Source: Mucidula mucida | Lineage: Eukaryota; Basidiomycota; Agaricomycetes; Agaricales; Physalacriaceae | Length of the DNA: 64,000 bases | NCBI GenBank assembly: GCA_015501055.1 | Contig: JADNYV010000083.1 | Location: 83,373 to 147,372, forward strand | Direction: 5' to 3' | Shown: piece by piece, positions 10,746-22,398 of the stretch | Layout of the letters: each line of letters starts with the position of its first letter | Position numbering within the stretch: the first letter of the stretch is position 1 | Notes under the pieces: model-generated | What the model saw: the letters and a program-made list of their open reading frames with translations, nothing else | Told to the model about the DNA's origin: nothing | The model's database searches: none | Program-made: the position numbers and the translations under genes

Positions 10746-11777
10746 ATGGACTATCCAATGGACTCCCCTGCCTCTTCCAGCTCATCATCATCATCCAACA
10801 GCAGCAGCAGCTCCTCCATCCATCCCGCATCGCTAACGGATGTGGCCACACTCGATCCTGCTGTACTGCAGATGGTCGACCTGAAAATTACACGCCCAGT
10901 CATAGGTATGCAGAGCCCTCCTTTCCAGGTTTTCCGAGACTGACACTCGTCTCAGATTACCTCGTCGACTGTGTTTCGGATACCGTGGACTTTGCTATGG
11001 GCCGCCCCACTCCGACCTTTACTCGTGGCCGCACACCCTCGCGCCGCAACGAGCACCCCAAGTTTACCGCATTCGCTACCAACGTCCTTTCACGGGCAGA
11101 GGTCACCATGCCCACCCTCCTCGTCGCGCTCGTATACGTCGATCGGGCCAAGCCACACCTGCACATCGCCCTGGAAGAGTGGGCTTTAGAACGAGTATTC
11201 CTCGGTGCATTGATCATCGCATCAAAGGTATGTCGCCCATTATCCGGCTCTTTTTCTCATGCACACATGCTCATGTCCCCTTTCCCAGTATCTCAACGAT
11301 TCCACGTTGAAAAACGTCCACTGGGCTATCTGCACGGGTGTATTTGGAAAGCGTGACATTGGCCGGATCGAGCGCGAGTTTCTCGATGTGCTCGATTTCG
11401 AGCTGTCCGTGACGGACGCGGACCTCATGAGCCATCACGATGGGCTGTTGAGTGCTGTATTCCCTGCGTCATCACCGCCACCGCGTCCATCGCCCATCGC
11501 ACGTCCCACAGCCACGGTGTCCAAGCGCCATCGTCACCACCACCACTCCTCCTCATCCATCCCCGCACTCGAGCCCTCGAGCCCGACGTCGTCTGATGGC
11601 ACGTCATCCCCTCAAACGCCATCAACGTTGCACGAGTCGTCTCCCGAGTCGATACCAAGGGTCAAACCCATACCCTCGAAACACCACGGCACTTTCCACG
11701 ATCTTATCAAAGCATTCCCACTTCCACTTCCTCACCGCTCACATACGCGGTATCCTTCCGTGCGGGTGCAGACATAG
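10746..11777 (+). CDS. Pho85-type (PCL-like) cyclin A
   Basis: Exons 10746-10905, 10956-11227 and 11289-11777, all GT-AG, give 306 residues. The first 50 residues are Ser-rich (a run of Ser broken by Asn). A cyclin box follows at about 53-180: DYLVDCVSDTVDFAM, KFTAFATNVLSRAEVTMPTLLVALVYVDRAK, WALERVFLGALIIASK, then YLNDSTLKNVHWA and GVFGKRDIGRIEREFLDVLDFEL. This is the signature of fungal PCL1/2-type cyclins, which activate the Pho85 kinase in cell-cycle entry and nutrient signalling. The C-terminal 110 residues are Ser/Pro/His-rich and probably carry phosphorylation or degradation sites. A close paralogue lies 1.7 kb downstream in the same orientation with the same intron positions. Confidence 0.88.
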
Positions 11778-13404
11778 CCTTCATTCCTTCTTCGCATATA
11801 TCACCCCTTTCGAGCTTTCACACATTCTCACACACACACACACCAAAATGCTTTGATTTCGCATTGTTGCCCATCTGTATATCATGACCACCCTTTGCAT
11901 ATCTATTTTTCTTATGATACACCTTCGAATGTCAAGCCATTAGGGCTGACAGCACACCGAACACAATGAATCATCAGTCGGTTATCACCAAACCATCGTG
12001 TCTTGAGTCGCGTCAATGAATTTCCAATGGATGTTGTTGTGTCATACCTCTGCCGGGAGAGTCATCACGATTGACAAAGAATGTCTTCCCCCCCCTCCGA
12101 TTCCGTGAGTCATGGATGTGTGTTTTCCGGATTATTCGTGTGTCTTCGTCATGATTAGAATAATGCCTTGTGCGCATAATTCGGGGGCGTCCTCGGAGCA
12201 TGACAACTACCATGACTCACGACCGGAACGCGTTATGACTGATCCTCGTTTTACTGTAATAATGCCCTAATCCACCGGACACGAAAAAACCGTGTGCCAC
12301 GGACAAAAAGCGAGGTTCGGGGGCCTCTCCACGCTCTTCGGTCTGCGCATGGCAGTGTGTACATCGACTGTGCGTGCCGCGGGAGATTGCTGCGTATCCT
12401 GCTCCCGGATCTGCGCATCCGTTTGAGTCTTTGAGAAGCCATTTTTGGTTCGCGATTCAGCGCGTCACTGTTGCTCCGTTTTATCCGTAGCCAATCATTA
12501 TCATCGGAGAATTTGTGGGCTGTGCACTTTTGGTTCCTGGAGTACTTGACAATGATTGGCTGACGCGCGCTTCTGGCATTCAACGTCTTCGTCTACGAGT
12601 GCTTGTTTCTTTCTCCTTTGTCTTCTAGAAGAATTCAATTTTAGGAGACAAGGGCTATGGACCAGCCTGAATGTGGTGAAACTGAAAAAATGAGGGCGCA
12701 CTCGGTTTAAGTAATCGCAGTTGCGACCGTCTTAGCTTCGCAGGGGGGGGGGGACCCTTGAATATATCAAAACGCCAGTGCAACAGATGTACAGTACATG
12801 CATAAATCGGTGTGGAAACACGCAAGGTTGACACGCCTATCGCACATCTAGGCGCGTGCACACACGTTGACACTACGAGGGATCCATCCTTGATTGCGAC
12901 ACGGTGCTCGGATATGGCATCCTAAATGCATTGCGCACTTTTGATGGACCCGGATAGCTAAGTAGGATTAATTTAAACCGTCAGCGATGACTTGGGTCTT
13001 GGAAGGACTGGCTGACATCGATTGCATCGGAGCTCTGGTGCTGCCAAGAATACAAGACAGCGCACGGAAGGTTAGATCCTCGATTAGTGGATCCTGATTT
13101 AATGATTAGTATATACTATGCGGATCCTCCAATGGCTGGTCTCGAGTGTAAGTGAGCGCTTGTCATATCCTCATTTTAAAGCGGAGGGGATCTTGTCCAT
13201 CTTCACGATATAAGCCTGGGCTTGTTCGCTATCGAGCCTCGTCTCCGTGCTATACGCGACTCGGAGACTCCGCTCCGAGTCTAGATCGAGATTCAGCCAA
13301 TGCTGTGATCGATGCCTCTATTGGTCAAACCACATCGTCGTCGCTGTCTAATACACCCGATCTAGAACAGCTTTTCATTTTCCATTCTTGGCCGCACGGC
13401 AGTT
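11778..13404. other. Intergenic between the two cyclin genes
   Basis: No gene seen. A (CA)n tract lies at about 11828-11842 and a run of eleven G at 12743-12753. Several pieces of ATTATTCTAATCATGAC-like AT-rich sequence occur at 12130-12170. Minus-strand frames at 12013-12873 have no recognisable content. The final 300 bp probably contain upstream control elements of cyclin B. Confidence 0.4.
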
Positions 13405-13410
13405 TATAAA
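13405..13410 (+). promoter_or_regulatory. TATA box of cyclin gene B
   Basis: TATAAA (13405-13410), 62 bp before the ATG at 13472, in the same relative place as in cyclin gene A. Confidence 0.7.
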
Positions 13411-13471
13411 GGACCCAAGATGGTTCCGTTACTTCCCCTAGGCTTCCCCGCATTACTCGCTGACAACCGAC

Positions 13472-14428
13472 ATGGACTACCCAATGTTCTCCCCGTACAC
13501 ACCAGAGGCATCGACCTCGACCTCGGCCTCGTCGATCCACCATGCATCCTTCGTCGATCCATCGACACATAGTCCGGTTCTCATGCAGATGCTGGACCTG
13601 CCAATGTCGGAATCTGTCATAGGTGTGTGCGCTTCCTCTTTTTGCGCTATGAGCCACCCTCAACCATTGGGCAGATTATCTTGTGGAATGCGTCGCCGAC
13701 ACTGTCGAGTTCGCTCTCAACAACCCCCATCCATCCTACTCTCGCGGCCGCACACAAATGCGGCGTCAGAAGCACCCCAAATTCACAGAGTTCGCCACAA
13801 ACGTCTTGAGACGCTCCGAGACTACGACGGCTGTTCTTCTGACCTCTCTTGTCTACATAGACAGGTCCAAGTGTCACCTGCAAATAGCGCACAATGAGTG
13901 GGCCATGGAGCGGGTCTTCCTCGGTGCACTGATCCTCGCGTCAAAGGTATGTCGGCATCACCTACATCATCTTTACGTTCCTGATCACCCCCCCTTTAGT
14001 ACCTCAACGACTCCACCTTGAAGAACGTCCATTGGGCCACATGCACCGGTGTGTTCGGAAAGCGCGACATTGGACGTGTCGAGCGCGAGTTTCTCGACGT
14101 TTTGGATTTCGAGCTTCACGTCAGCGAAGCCGATCTCTTGGTGCATCATCGTCTCCTGACCTACCGGTCACACTCGCGGTCTCCCTCCCCCCCGTCGCGG
14201 AACGTGCGTCCGCGGCATCATATACGACACGCGTCGTCATCATCAATATCATTGTGCGTTCCTGCGCTTGTGCCGTCCAGTCCATCCTCGTCGGACGACG
14301 CGCCGTCACCCAAAACGCCGGAGTTGGAGTACATGCCACCTAAGACAACGGGGAAACGGCGGCCGTTTCACGTCAAGTCTATCCCAGTGCCCTTGCCGCA
14401 CAGACGACGCGGCGCGCTAGTTCAGTAA
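13472..14428 (+). CDS. Pho85-type (PCL-like) cyclin B, tandem paralogue
   Basis: Exons 13472-13622, 13675-13946 and 14000-14428 give 283 residues. Intron phases match gene A and the 272 bp second exon is identical in length. It begins MDYPMFSP (gene A: MDYPMDSP). The cyclin box runs DYLVECVADTVEFAL, KFTEFATNVLRRSETTTAVLLTSLVYIDRSK, WAMERVFLGALILASK, YLNDSTLKNVHWATCTGVFGKRDIGRVEREF. The Ser-rich head and Ser/Pro tail are shorter than in A, and the last residues SIPVPLPHR resemble A's FPLPLPHR. Conservation of the core and divergence of the tails suggest both copies are functional and possibly regulated differently (inference). Confidence 0.88.
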
Positions 14429-14864
14429 TCATAAAACGCCCTTGATCATCATCCCGCTGCCAATGCTCTTATCGCTTTCGCATCGTTTTATTCTTATTCG
14501 TTATTTTCCGCCACTATTTATCAAGGCTGTTATATTTGTATTTTTACCGTGTACTTTTTACTCATCGCAGCTTCTCCCGCTAGCCAGATTTACGTGTTGT
14601 TGATATCTAGTAGTTCTTCATCATCATATGTCGCACACCGCCTCTCCTTGGAACGGAATCAGAATGCCAGACAGCTTGTCGACTCAGACCGACGTATGCG
14701 GGTATTCTTAGCATTAGCAACTGTCGATCTATAGTAAATTCGCCCGAGAACGCCACCCGGTTATCTATCGCATATATCCTCCATACTCGCGGTTATCTGC
14801 AACCCGACCTCCATCATCACTATATGATGAACAACTTGAACCTCTGCTTCATGATCAGCAACCC
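14429..14864. other. Downstream of cyclin B, nothing recognised
   Basis: AT-rich 3' flank of cyclin B (about 14430-14560), then unremarkable sequence up to the start of the right arm of the first inverted duplication. Confidence 0.4.
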
Positions 14865-17800
14865 CGTTTCGTTGAGGAGAGAAGGGAAGTCACTGTATGT
14901 TTCGCCGCTAGACACGGTTGTTCCAGTTGGCCCTCTCTTCTTCGGAGCTTGAGTGGCGGGACAGGGGCATTCCTCGATCGGGAGAGGTCAAAGCGTGCTC
15001 GATGCTGACAATGGAATTCCGGAGTTCTTGTTTTTCTTCCTGACATGAAATAGCTGGATGGACATTCTGCGCCACAACCGTAGCTCAGCTCGTAGAGCAC
15101 AAGCACTAAACTCTGATCTTGCCTTGGATGCCTGTTCAAGTCAGGCCGGTTGTCTTAGCTTTGAGGTTTTCGACGAGACAGGTCAGGTAAACATAAACTT
15201 GCACTTGAAATCTGACTTGTCACTTTACGCGTCTAGTTCAGAATTATAAATGCAAGGCAGCAAAATGAGGGAAACTTTGAGTTCTACAGACTTAATGCTG
15301 TACTCTAATTTGGGAAAGCTGGTACTCATGAATGGGATACTCAAAGGTAACAAAAGTGAACCAAGCCCAAGTCGATAAAAGTAGTAAGTATGCAGCGGCC
15401 AATAACAATGGTTGAGTTCTAATATTGGCACAGTCTCGCCGGACTCAACATCTCAACCCGTCCGTTTCCCATTCGTCCGCCTAGTGCCAAGAAGCCTTCC
15501 GTCCCACCCTTGACCTGGACGAGAACACCCTCCATCGACGAATGAAATGCAAGGATAGCGCCGGTATGAATACACCAGATCCACATCATCCGACGCCTCC
15601 AGGCTCAGAATAAACCCGCACCGTCGAAGGCGAGCGTATCTGAATGAAGCGCTGCCAGCAGGTGGAGCTCTCTGGCACGGGAAAGCGCGGCTGGAACGGA
15701 TGCCGTTCGACGCGAATGTTGTTCCACTGGCGCAGCTGGTCGCTCGAGTCCCAATCTACGGCAGCTCAAATGGGACACACAGTCGCTGGGTGGGGTAATG
15801 TGCGGTGTGCCTCCGTTTGATAGCTGCGCTGTAAAGGTGGGTGAGCGAATAATACACTGAACGCAAACAGATTCTTACCTTGCATTGTGGTAACCGTATA
15901 CGTCATTAATCTCCCAAGTAGCATATCGCGGGAGCCAAGATTGTAATCGTCGCGTCGATGGGACAGCATATTCGCCAAGTAGACGATACGAGTAGTGTCT
16001 ACCACCATGATTGTAAGCTAATCGATCAAAGTGATAGGCTCATACTCACCGGTCCTGATGATTACGAAAATCCGTAGACGCCGACTGCCACTTCCTGCGA
16101 CAAAGAAAAGATGTCCCGGAACTGCTGCGCCAGCCAGCTAACCCAATAAACAAGATAGTGCATGCGATACTCATTGATAGCCTTCATCGGAACACCATCC
16201 TCTCTCAGAGCCTTCCCAATCGCACTGGTCGACACTTGAATGGTACACAGGAGAGCTGCGTACCTCCGTCGCGCTCCACACCTTGGAATCTTGTCATCCG
16301 AGATGCCCATGCACCACCTAAACTCGGACATCCGCCGATCCTGATCCTCCTCTTAGACGTCTTGCCGCGTCATGAACTTCTGCAGCACGAACGGGAATCC
16401 TGCCGGTAGGCGCAGAGAGACCCGCGCTCGGAAAGCATCCGCAGTCCCTCCCTTGATTTGGCGCTTTGGCTGGATCGACGAACGAGAACATGTCATAATA
16501 ACCTTGGATGGAGGGAATGTGTTTGACGGTGAGAGGTAAACACACCGGGGTGAGCATCGAGAACCACTTGATATCGAAGGGCATGCGAGGGCGTGTCGCC
16601 ATCTGGCGGCTAGGCATGCTTCGGCATACGAAACGGTAGACTATTGAATGGGTTGGGCTTGGAGCCGGGAGAGTAGGGTGTCCAAGGGCTATGAGAGGCC
16701 CGAGTGCTACGGCGTTCTGGAAACGCTGTGAGACAAGATTGTCGCGTGGATATCTTGGACGGCACACCGGCTGTCGACTGAAAAGTTGAAGCGTAAAGGC
16801 GTATATCGGGTCTTGATAGCCATGGGCTGTGGCGTGCGTGCGATCGCTAGCGCGTTAGATTATGTGATGTCGAAGGGATAGAAGGTAGGGCGGGCCGCGA
16901 CGGATATGATAGGTGGCAAGTATGGTTACTCATCGGACTGTAGATGTCGATGGGGCGAGAAAATTAGACGCTAACCACCAGCACTGACTGATGTGGCAGT
17001 AGGACTCGTTCGATGCTCGCTCGGACCGCGCCGGAAATGTTTGAAAAGCCAAGAAAAGCCAAGAGGGTGAGCTAGGACGTCCCTAACAAGATCTCGAATA
17101 AGGACTTTTGAAAAGGATAGGCAGACAGGAAATGTATCGAGGATTGGGGCGCTGAACAGTTCGCGTGGGCATGTTTACTGCCCTAATAGGTATAGTAGAG
17201 TAGGTATCAATCGGCGGAACCTTGCGTCACGAGTTAGCAAGATCAAGACGACAATAACCAGACTGCTCACCATCGCTTTATCCCAAACCGACACCCATAC
17301 GAGAATGGCTCCCACTGAATCAGACTTCTCCCGCTCGTGCCCATCTCTCTTCCTTCCCGCCCCGAACGATCCATCGCGTGCGAACTAGCGTCGTTCACCC
17401 TCCGATCTGGGGGGTAGACCTTGGAAAGTGAAGTGTACAGGCAGCCACTGGGGATCAGAGTTCAGTATTGGCGACAGGCCGGACTTGGAAACACTTCTAG
17501 CGGGGACTGCCGTGTACACAATACAGGCGCCTAAGGACGCGGTGGACTCGTCCGCTGGAACCGCGAAGGTGCGTAAAGAGTATAGCGCGCTGAAAATAAC
17601 AGTTTCTGGAGCTGACGAGGCTGTCTTGGCATTCGTAGATCACTTCGAGGTCGGCAGGGCGTAGTCGATGCGGCATTGGAGTATAAACTGGCGGTGTGGT
17701 TCGACTGCCGTTTCTAATTGGCCAAAAAGGGGAGGGAGGAAGGACGGTACATTCTTTTCGTTATCCCGACGATGAGCATGCCTAAAATGGAAACTTCCAC

Positions 17801-18000
17801 CCGAGCACCTGTGTCTTTTGTGAGCTGTGGAAACGAACCAACTCGAAAGGACACGAACCTGGCGTTTTTGTAGAAACGGTCTCGATAGTTTGCCCATGTT
17901 TTCGCCCAATAAGCCTAGCATTGTACCGCCATCCATATGTTTCCCTTGGAGTCCATCGCAAGATTAAAATCAGATCCCCGAGTTGATATCGCGTATCCGA
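14865..18000. repeat. Right arm of large imperfect inverted duplication 1
   Basis: Reverse-complement partner of 1441-4825. It starts opposite 4825 and runs outwards through the tRNA-like element (15074-15153), the unnamed decayed coding sequence on the minus strand (AIGKALREDGVP at about 16210, MPSRQMATRPRMPF at about 16580) and the GH31 fragment. In this arm the minus strand keeps longer open frames (for example 16318-16767) than the left arm. It may therefore be closer to the ancestral gene, but splice sites and stops still prevent a confident gene model. The frame at 17428-17664 on the plus strand is antisense to this decayed sequence and is not called. Confidence 0.75.
15074..15153 (+). 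ncRNA. tRNA-like element, copy c
   Basis: Plus-strand partner of the element at 4576-4655, part of the inverted arm. Perfect seven-base acceptor-like stem (ACAACCG/CGGTTGT), A box TAGCTCAGCTCGTAGAGC and B-box arm GCCTG-TTCAAGT-CAGGC. The central 17 nt loop has changed at several positions relative to the other copies while the arms have not. That fits selection on, or common descent of, the Pol III promoter boxes rather than an anticodon. No T-run of five or more follows closely. Confidence 0.55.
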
Positions 18001-18480
18001 TTGATCTTTAGCAAGGCAGGCATCGCGATGCAACGATTGGCGAGGGAAAAACTCCCGGTTTCGCGGTGCTGTGGGACGCGCACCAAAGTGGAATTTCTCC
18101 CAAGCGCATGTCGAAGACGTGCGATGGCGAACGTTAGAGCAGACTCCGACCTGAAAATCCGGAGGTGGTCTTGACAGATCGCAATCTGTTTTCAAAACGT
18201 ATGATTAGCCCAAAGCATGGCGGAGTGTGAGCCAAAAAGACGCACCATCTCTTTCGCGTTTACGTCTCCAAACAGTTCAAAGTAGGGGGAGGTTTGTGCG
18301 TTTCCGATGACACGCTTCGAATTGGATAACATTGGATGAATGAAGATAAAGTGTCGGCGTGGCCGCGTTTGGGATTCCACTGCGAAATCGTAGTTGCATC
18401 GTTGTCTACGCAGAAAACCGTTAGAAAGGAGATTTGAGATCAAGCACAAGCTCAAACGCACCGCCAAACAACCTTTCCTC
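17870..18480 (-). pseudogene. GH31 alpha-xylosidase 5' fragment
   Basis: Reverse-strand, mutated copy of the first three exons of the gene at 40327. The GCGGTGCGTTTGAG donor region lies near 18456, the exon 2-like VIGNAQTSPYFELFGD near 18280-18310, and the exon 3-like stretch ends at 17870 at the NGQ intron boundary, where the sequence enters the first inverted arm. Frame is lost repeatedly. It forms the outer end of the left arm of inverted duplication 2 and shares its end point with the fragment at 1441-1615. Confidence 0.7.
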
Positions 18481-21400
18481 AGAACAATCTCCGTCGCCCA
18501 GCTGATATGAACGTTTGCAGTATTCTTCTACATGACCATGCCATGCTTTCGATATCGCAGAACGTCAACAGAAAAGCTGCTTGAGGTCTACGTCCATTAT
18601 GTGCTACGGAGGGCCTGGCATGCCGCTCTCGGGGAGCAGTTGAGCAGTAGTATGGGCGCTCGACGGCCAGGGAAGACTCCTGCTGCACGTAAACGAGGCG
18701 GTCCCTTGTGACTTTGCTGCCGCCAAAACAGTTCTTCGCGTAGAAAGGCGAGCCCGAATAGCGGGGTACGGCTGGAGGACACGGAATATACGGAGATCTT
18801 GGGCAGAGTGTACAACGTGTTGTACACTCGTGAAAGAAGAGAGCAAGCTTGGTCGCAGCGGCCACACCTTCCTGATCGGGATGACCTTCTTGATTAGGAC
18901 AACCACTGCGGACCCGTTCGCGTCGCGCCGGTTTCAAGGATTGCTTTCCACTTGACGCTAGGTAAGAATCATCTACAAAACTTCTCCAGAACATCTCCGC
19001 TCGAAACCAGCAGAGGACACTGGATAAAACATCCGAGTATCAATGTAATGTACGTGTTCCCAACTTAACTTCCCATACACACCTCCCCTCAACGTTAACG
19101 GGCTATTCATTCTGGTTTCATCAGACATGACAATCCTACTACGCACCCACTTTCCCCACATCAAGTCTACGCGCCACAGTATCCTTATCGATTCCCTTTT
19201 CTGGTGATTGCATCCGCTCCTGGAAGGTTTCTACCTTGACTTGTGGTCTTGTACGTGTCGCACAACTATGCGTCATTGTTCCGTGAATCTTCGTTCCTCG
19301 ACTACTTCCCCCGCAATCGTCATCTTATGATCATCGTTATCATATCTCTATCGCGAAAGATCCACGTCTTGCATGAAACGAATCGACTTGGTTCGGTTGC
19401 AGCTCTAATCTACGCGACATTCATCCACACGCACCAGCGTACCGCAGCTGCCACCTCTCCTCGAGCTGCCACCCACTCACGAGGCCTCCTCACTACTGTA
19501 ACCAACGTCAGCTGCCGTCGCCATATCCGTGGATCTGACAGCCTCATGGTAACCTGTATGCGCCCTTCAAGCGCCGAACCTACTTTTTCAAGATATCACT
19601 GTGTTCCCTCGGAGACTCTTGCTCTACGGTCTGCAGTCGACTTATTTGGTACGCTGAAAAGGATTGTACATCGTGTTTGACACTGATGAAGAAGCGACCA
19701 AGCCTGGTCGAGATCCTGATTAGGATGAGGGCAAGTGCGATATCGACGCGCTGGGATTTGCGTAGGCCAAGTTTAAAATAGTCATTACTTTCAACGCCTG
19801 GGTCCCGATCCATGCATCAACGTTCTTGGTCTTCAACTGAGAGTGACGACACAACCTCCACAGCAATATGGATCAGGAAGTCGATAGGAAACAGATGTGT
19901 TAAACTCGTACAATAATCATAGCCGGGCAAGCAGTAGCTCCGCTCTGTATCGAGATGAAGATTCAAAGAAACTTCTTATCATTCGCAGACGAGTCAAGGT
20001 GATGCTAGCTGCCATGCAACTTTGCACTTTGCAGATTTCGTCTTCGTGACTGACGACAACGTTTCGTAGGATTAACCTGTCTATTCCTTCGTTCCGAAGG
20101 AAAGCTGCAACCCGTTACCCGCCAGACCTCTTTAGCACATCGTCTGGCACTGATGAAGAAGCGACCAAGCCTGGTCGAGATCCTGATTAAGATAAGGGCA
20201 GGTGCGATATCGACGCGCTGGGATTTGCGTAGGCCAAGTTCAAATTCGTCATAGTTATTACTTTCAACGCCTGGGTCCCGATCCATGCATCAACGTTCTT
20301 GGTCTTCAACTGGGAGTGAGGAGACAACCTCCACAGCAATATGGATCAGTCACAAGAGGAAGTTGATAGGAAAGAGACGTACAATAATCATAGCCGGGCA
20401 AGCAGTAGCTTCGCTCTGTATGGAGATGAAGATTCAAAGAAACTTTATCATTTGCAGCTTGAAGAGTCAAGGTGATGCTAGCTTCAATGCAACGCCCGAC
20501 AACTTTGCACTTTGCAGAATTCTTCTTCGTGACTGACGAAAACGTTTCGTAGGAGTAACTCTACCTGTCTATTCCTTCGTTCCGAAGGAACGTTGCAACC
20601 CGTTCGTTACCCGCCAGACCTCTGCACGTTAGTCCTGAAAGTCGTAAATCAACCAGTCCTGGAGGACAATCACAGACGATCACAGTAATGCAACTGGACT
20701 GCTTGTCACTTGATGGGATCCGGGTGTAGATATCAATGGAGTCACCTGAAATGCACCAATTGACGTCGTGTTTATGATAATCATTCGGGGCGCTGATAGA
20801 CAGCGCTTAGCGCGACAGGACGCAGCGGGGCGGAGAGCTATAATGGTGGCGCAATACTATTGAATGATACGCGACTCTCCATGAGACCGAAATGCATGAA
20901 CTGCCCAAAACAGGGCGGCCAACACGCAGCGACGGAGAAATTCCGTAGCGCGTATTGTCAGACTCTTGGCTTCCCAGATGGTGATTCGTGAGAAGAGGGC
21001 ATACCGATTGTGTGATCGCCGTAGAGGCCCTCTTTCTCTCCTCGGAGTCGGGGTTTGTAGATCGTTGTGGTCTCCCTAGATTACGCCTTAATATCCCTGC
21101 ACTGGACGAAGATATCTTATCACATTCATTGAATACCTATCCCTGATTCATTCGAGAGTGGGGTAGCGTCACCGCCCGGCTTAGCAATGAACTGGATATC
21201 TAATCATCGTCGGCAGCGTATGTTGAAGGCCCGAATCAAGGAACGCGTCGGTTGAATCAGCGATTGGTCATACACATTCGTCTGCGTGTCGCAATTTGAT
21301 GACTGAGCGCATTGCTAAAGATCAAACGAAGATTACAGAGAAAAAAGCAGTCTTTCAATCCGTGCGTATCGGGAGACACGCCTTATGAAAACGATCCCAC

Positions 21401-22240
21401 CGACAAAGCTAAAGAAGGATCCGGTGAACAACAAAGTCCTGTGAATTAAGCGGCCTACAGATGGTACCGGTAGAAATACCGGCTTGCAAGCTTCATCCTG
21501 ATCCTTGAATACGAGGAAACTCCGAGCGTATTGATATGCCGAAGTCGGAAGGAAGAAGTTTGTTCGAGTATGTATTCAGAAGTTGTTAAACAGACCATTC
21601 TTGTCACTGTCAGGAGTGAAGGGCGAAGCTAAACCATTCTCGAGGGTGACATAATAGTTCGAGTACGTTCTCAAAGAGTCTTTGTCTTTTTACAAATTTA
21701 GTATCCAGCATCATCATTGACGGCAATGTACGAGATGACTGACGCACGATAGACGATTGGAGTCAGCAGAACGTCCACATGACCGTTGTGCATCCCCAAC
21801 TACGTGTTCAATGAACAAAAGCAATGCCCGTGATACGAGCTCCTTCATCCTTCATCCTTAGTAGTCTTGGAGTCAAGCTTGACTTTTCTCCGCTTTCATC
21901 AGGTCCTACCATTTTGAGCGCATTACAGCTCAAGCGTGGCCGAGGTGCGGCCAGAAGGTCGCCGATAAGAGCACTGTTAATGGACATAGCATACGCAGCA
22001 GTCCATGTCACTCGAGTAAAACGCGTGAACCAGCGGTGTACTCTCAACCGAGCTCAAAAGTACCCCAGCGCCGTAACAGTTAGTATTGAAATCCAAATCA
22101 GACTCCTGTACTTACCTAGCTGTCAAGCATCCGTACCGTAACACTACAGTATCATTCTCAATCACGAACCGTAGTAGTTAGAGTGCCCAAGGTTCGCCTT
22201 GAAGCTGCACGCATCTATATCAGTTCCGCTAGCGACCATC
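18481..22240. repeat. Outer left arm of inverted duplication 2 (decayed, GH31 upstream region)
   Basis: This block mirrors about 37430-40320 on the right and is also repeated directly at about 25441-28700. Order outwards from the GH31 fragment: GH31 upstream sequence (18481-19400), a block with ACTCACGAGGCCTCCTCACTACTGTA (19475) and GCGCCGAACC (19570), a tandem repeat, then a block with CTCCTCGGAGTCGGG (21038) and ATTGACGGCAATGTACGAGAT (about 21716). Many small frames exist but none survives in more than one copy, so I call no gene. Confidence 0.65.
19681..20625. repeat. Tandem direct repeat, 467 bp period, two copies
   Basis: CACTGATGAAGAAGCGACCA begins at 19681 and again at 20148. The two units stay similar through CTGGGTCCCGATCCATGCAT and CAACGTTCTTGGTCTTCAACT to CCGTTACCCGCCAGACCTCT. 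The second unit is slightly longer through small insertions. The minus-strand frames across both begin MDRDPGVES and share SQRVDIA...LILIRISTRLGRFFIS before diverging. No function recognised. Confidence 0.8.
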
Positions 22241-22398
22241 GACTCTATGCATTACAGTTTACTGAAGGATTAACCGTTGAATAACATGAATGCGAATGCT
22301 GATTGTACACATGGTGAGGATGAGAATGCTGTGAATGCTCGATGATATGCAAAAGTCCTTGTCTGAAAGAATGCAAGATGAAAGAGTAAATATCATCC

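Noticed and set aside
12743..12753. Run of eleven G residues
   Set aside because: A single homopolymer without further G-tracts nearby; not a convincing G-quadruplex or telomere remnant.
17428..17664. Plus-strand 78-codon frame with protein-like composition
   Set aside because: It lies antisense to the decayed gene of the inverted arm, and the partner sequence at about 1800-2030 does not preserve the frame.
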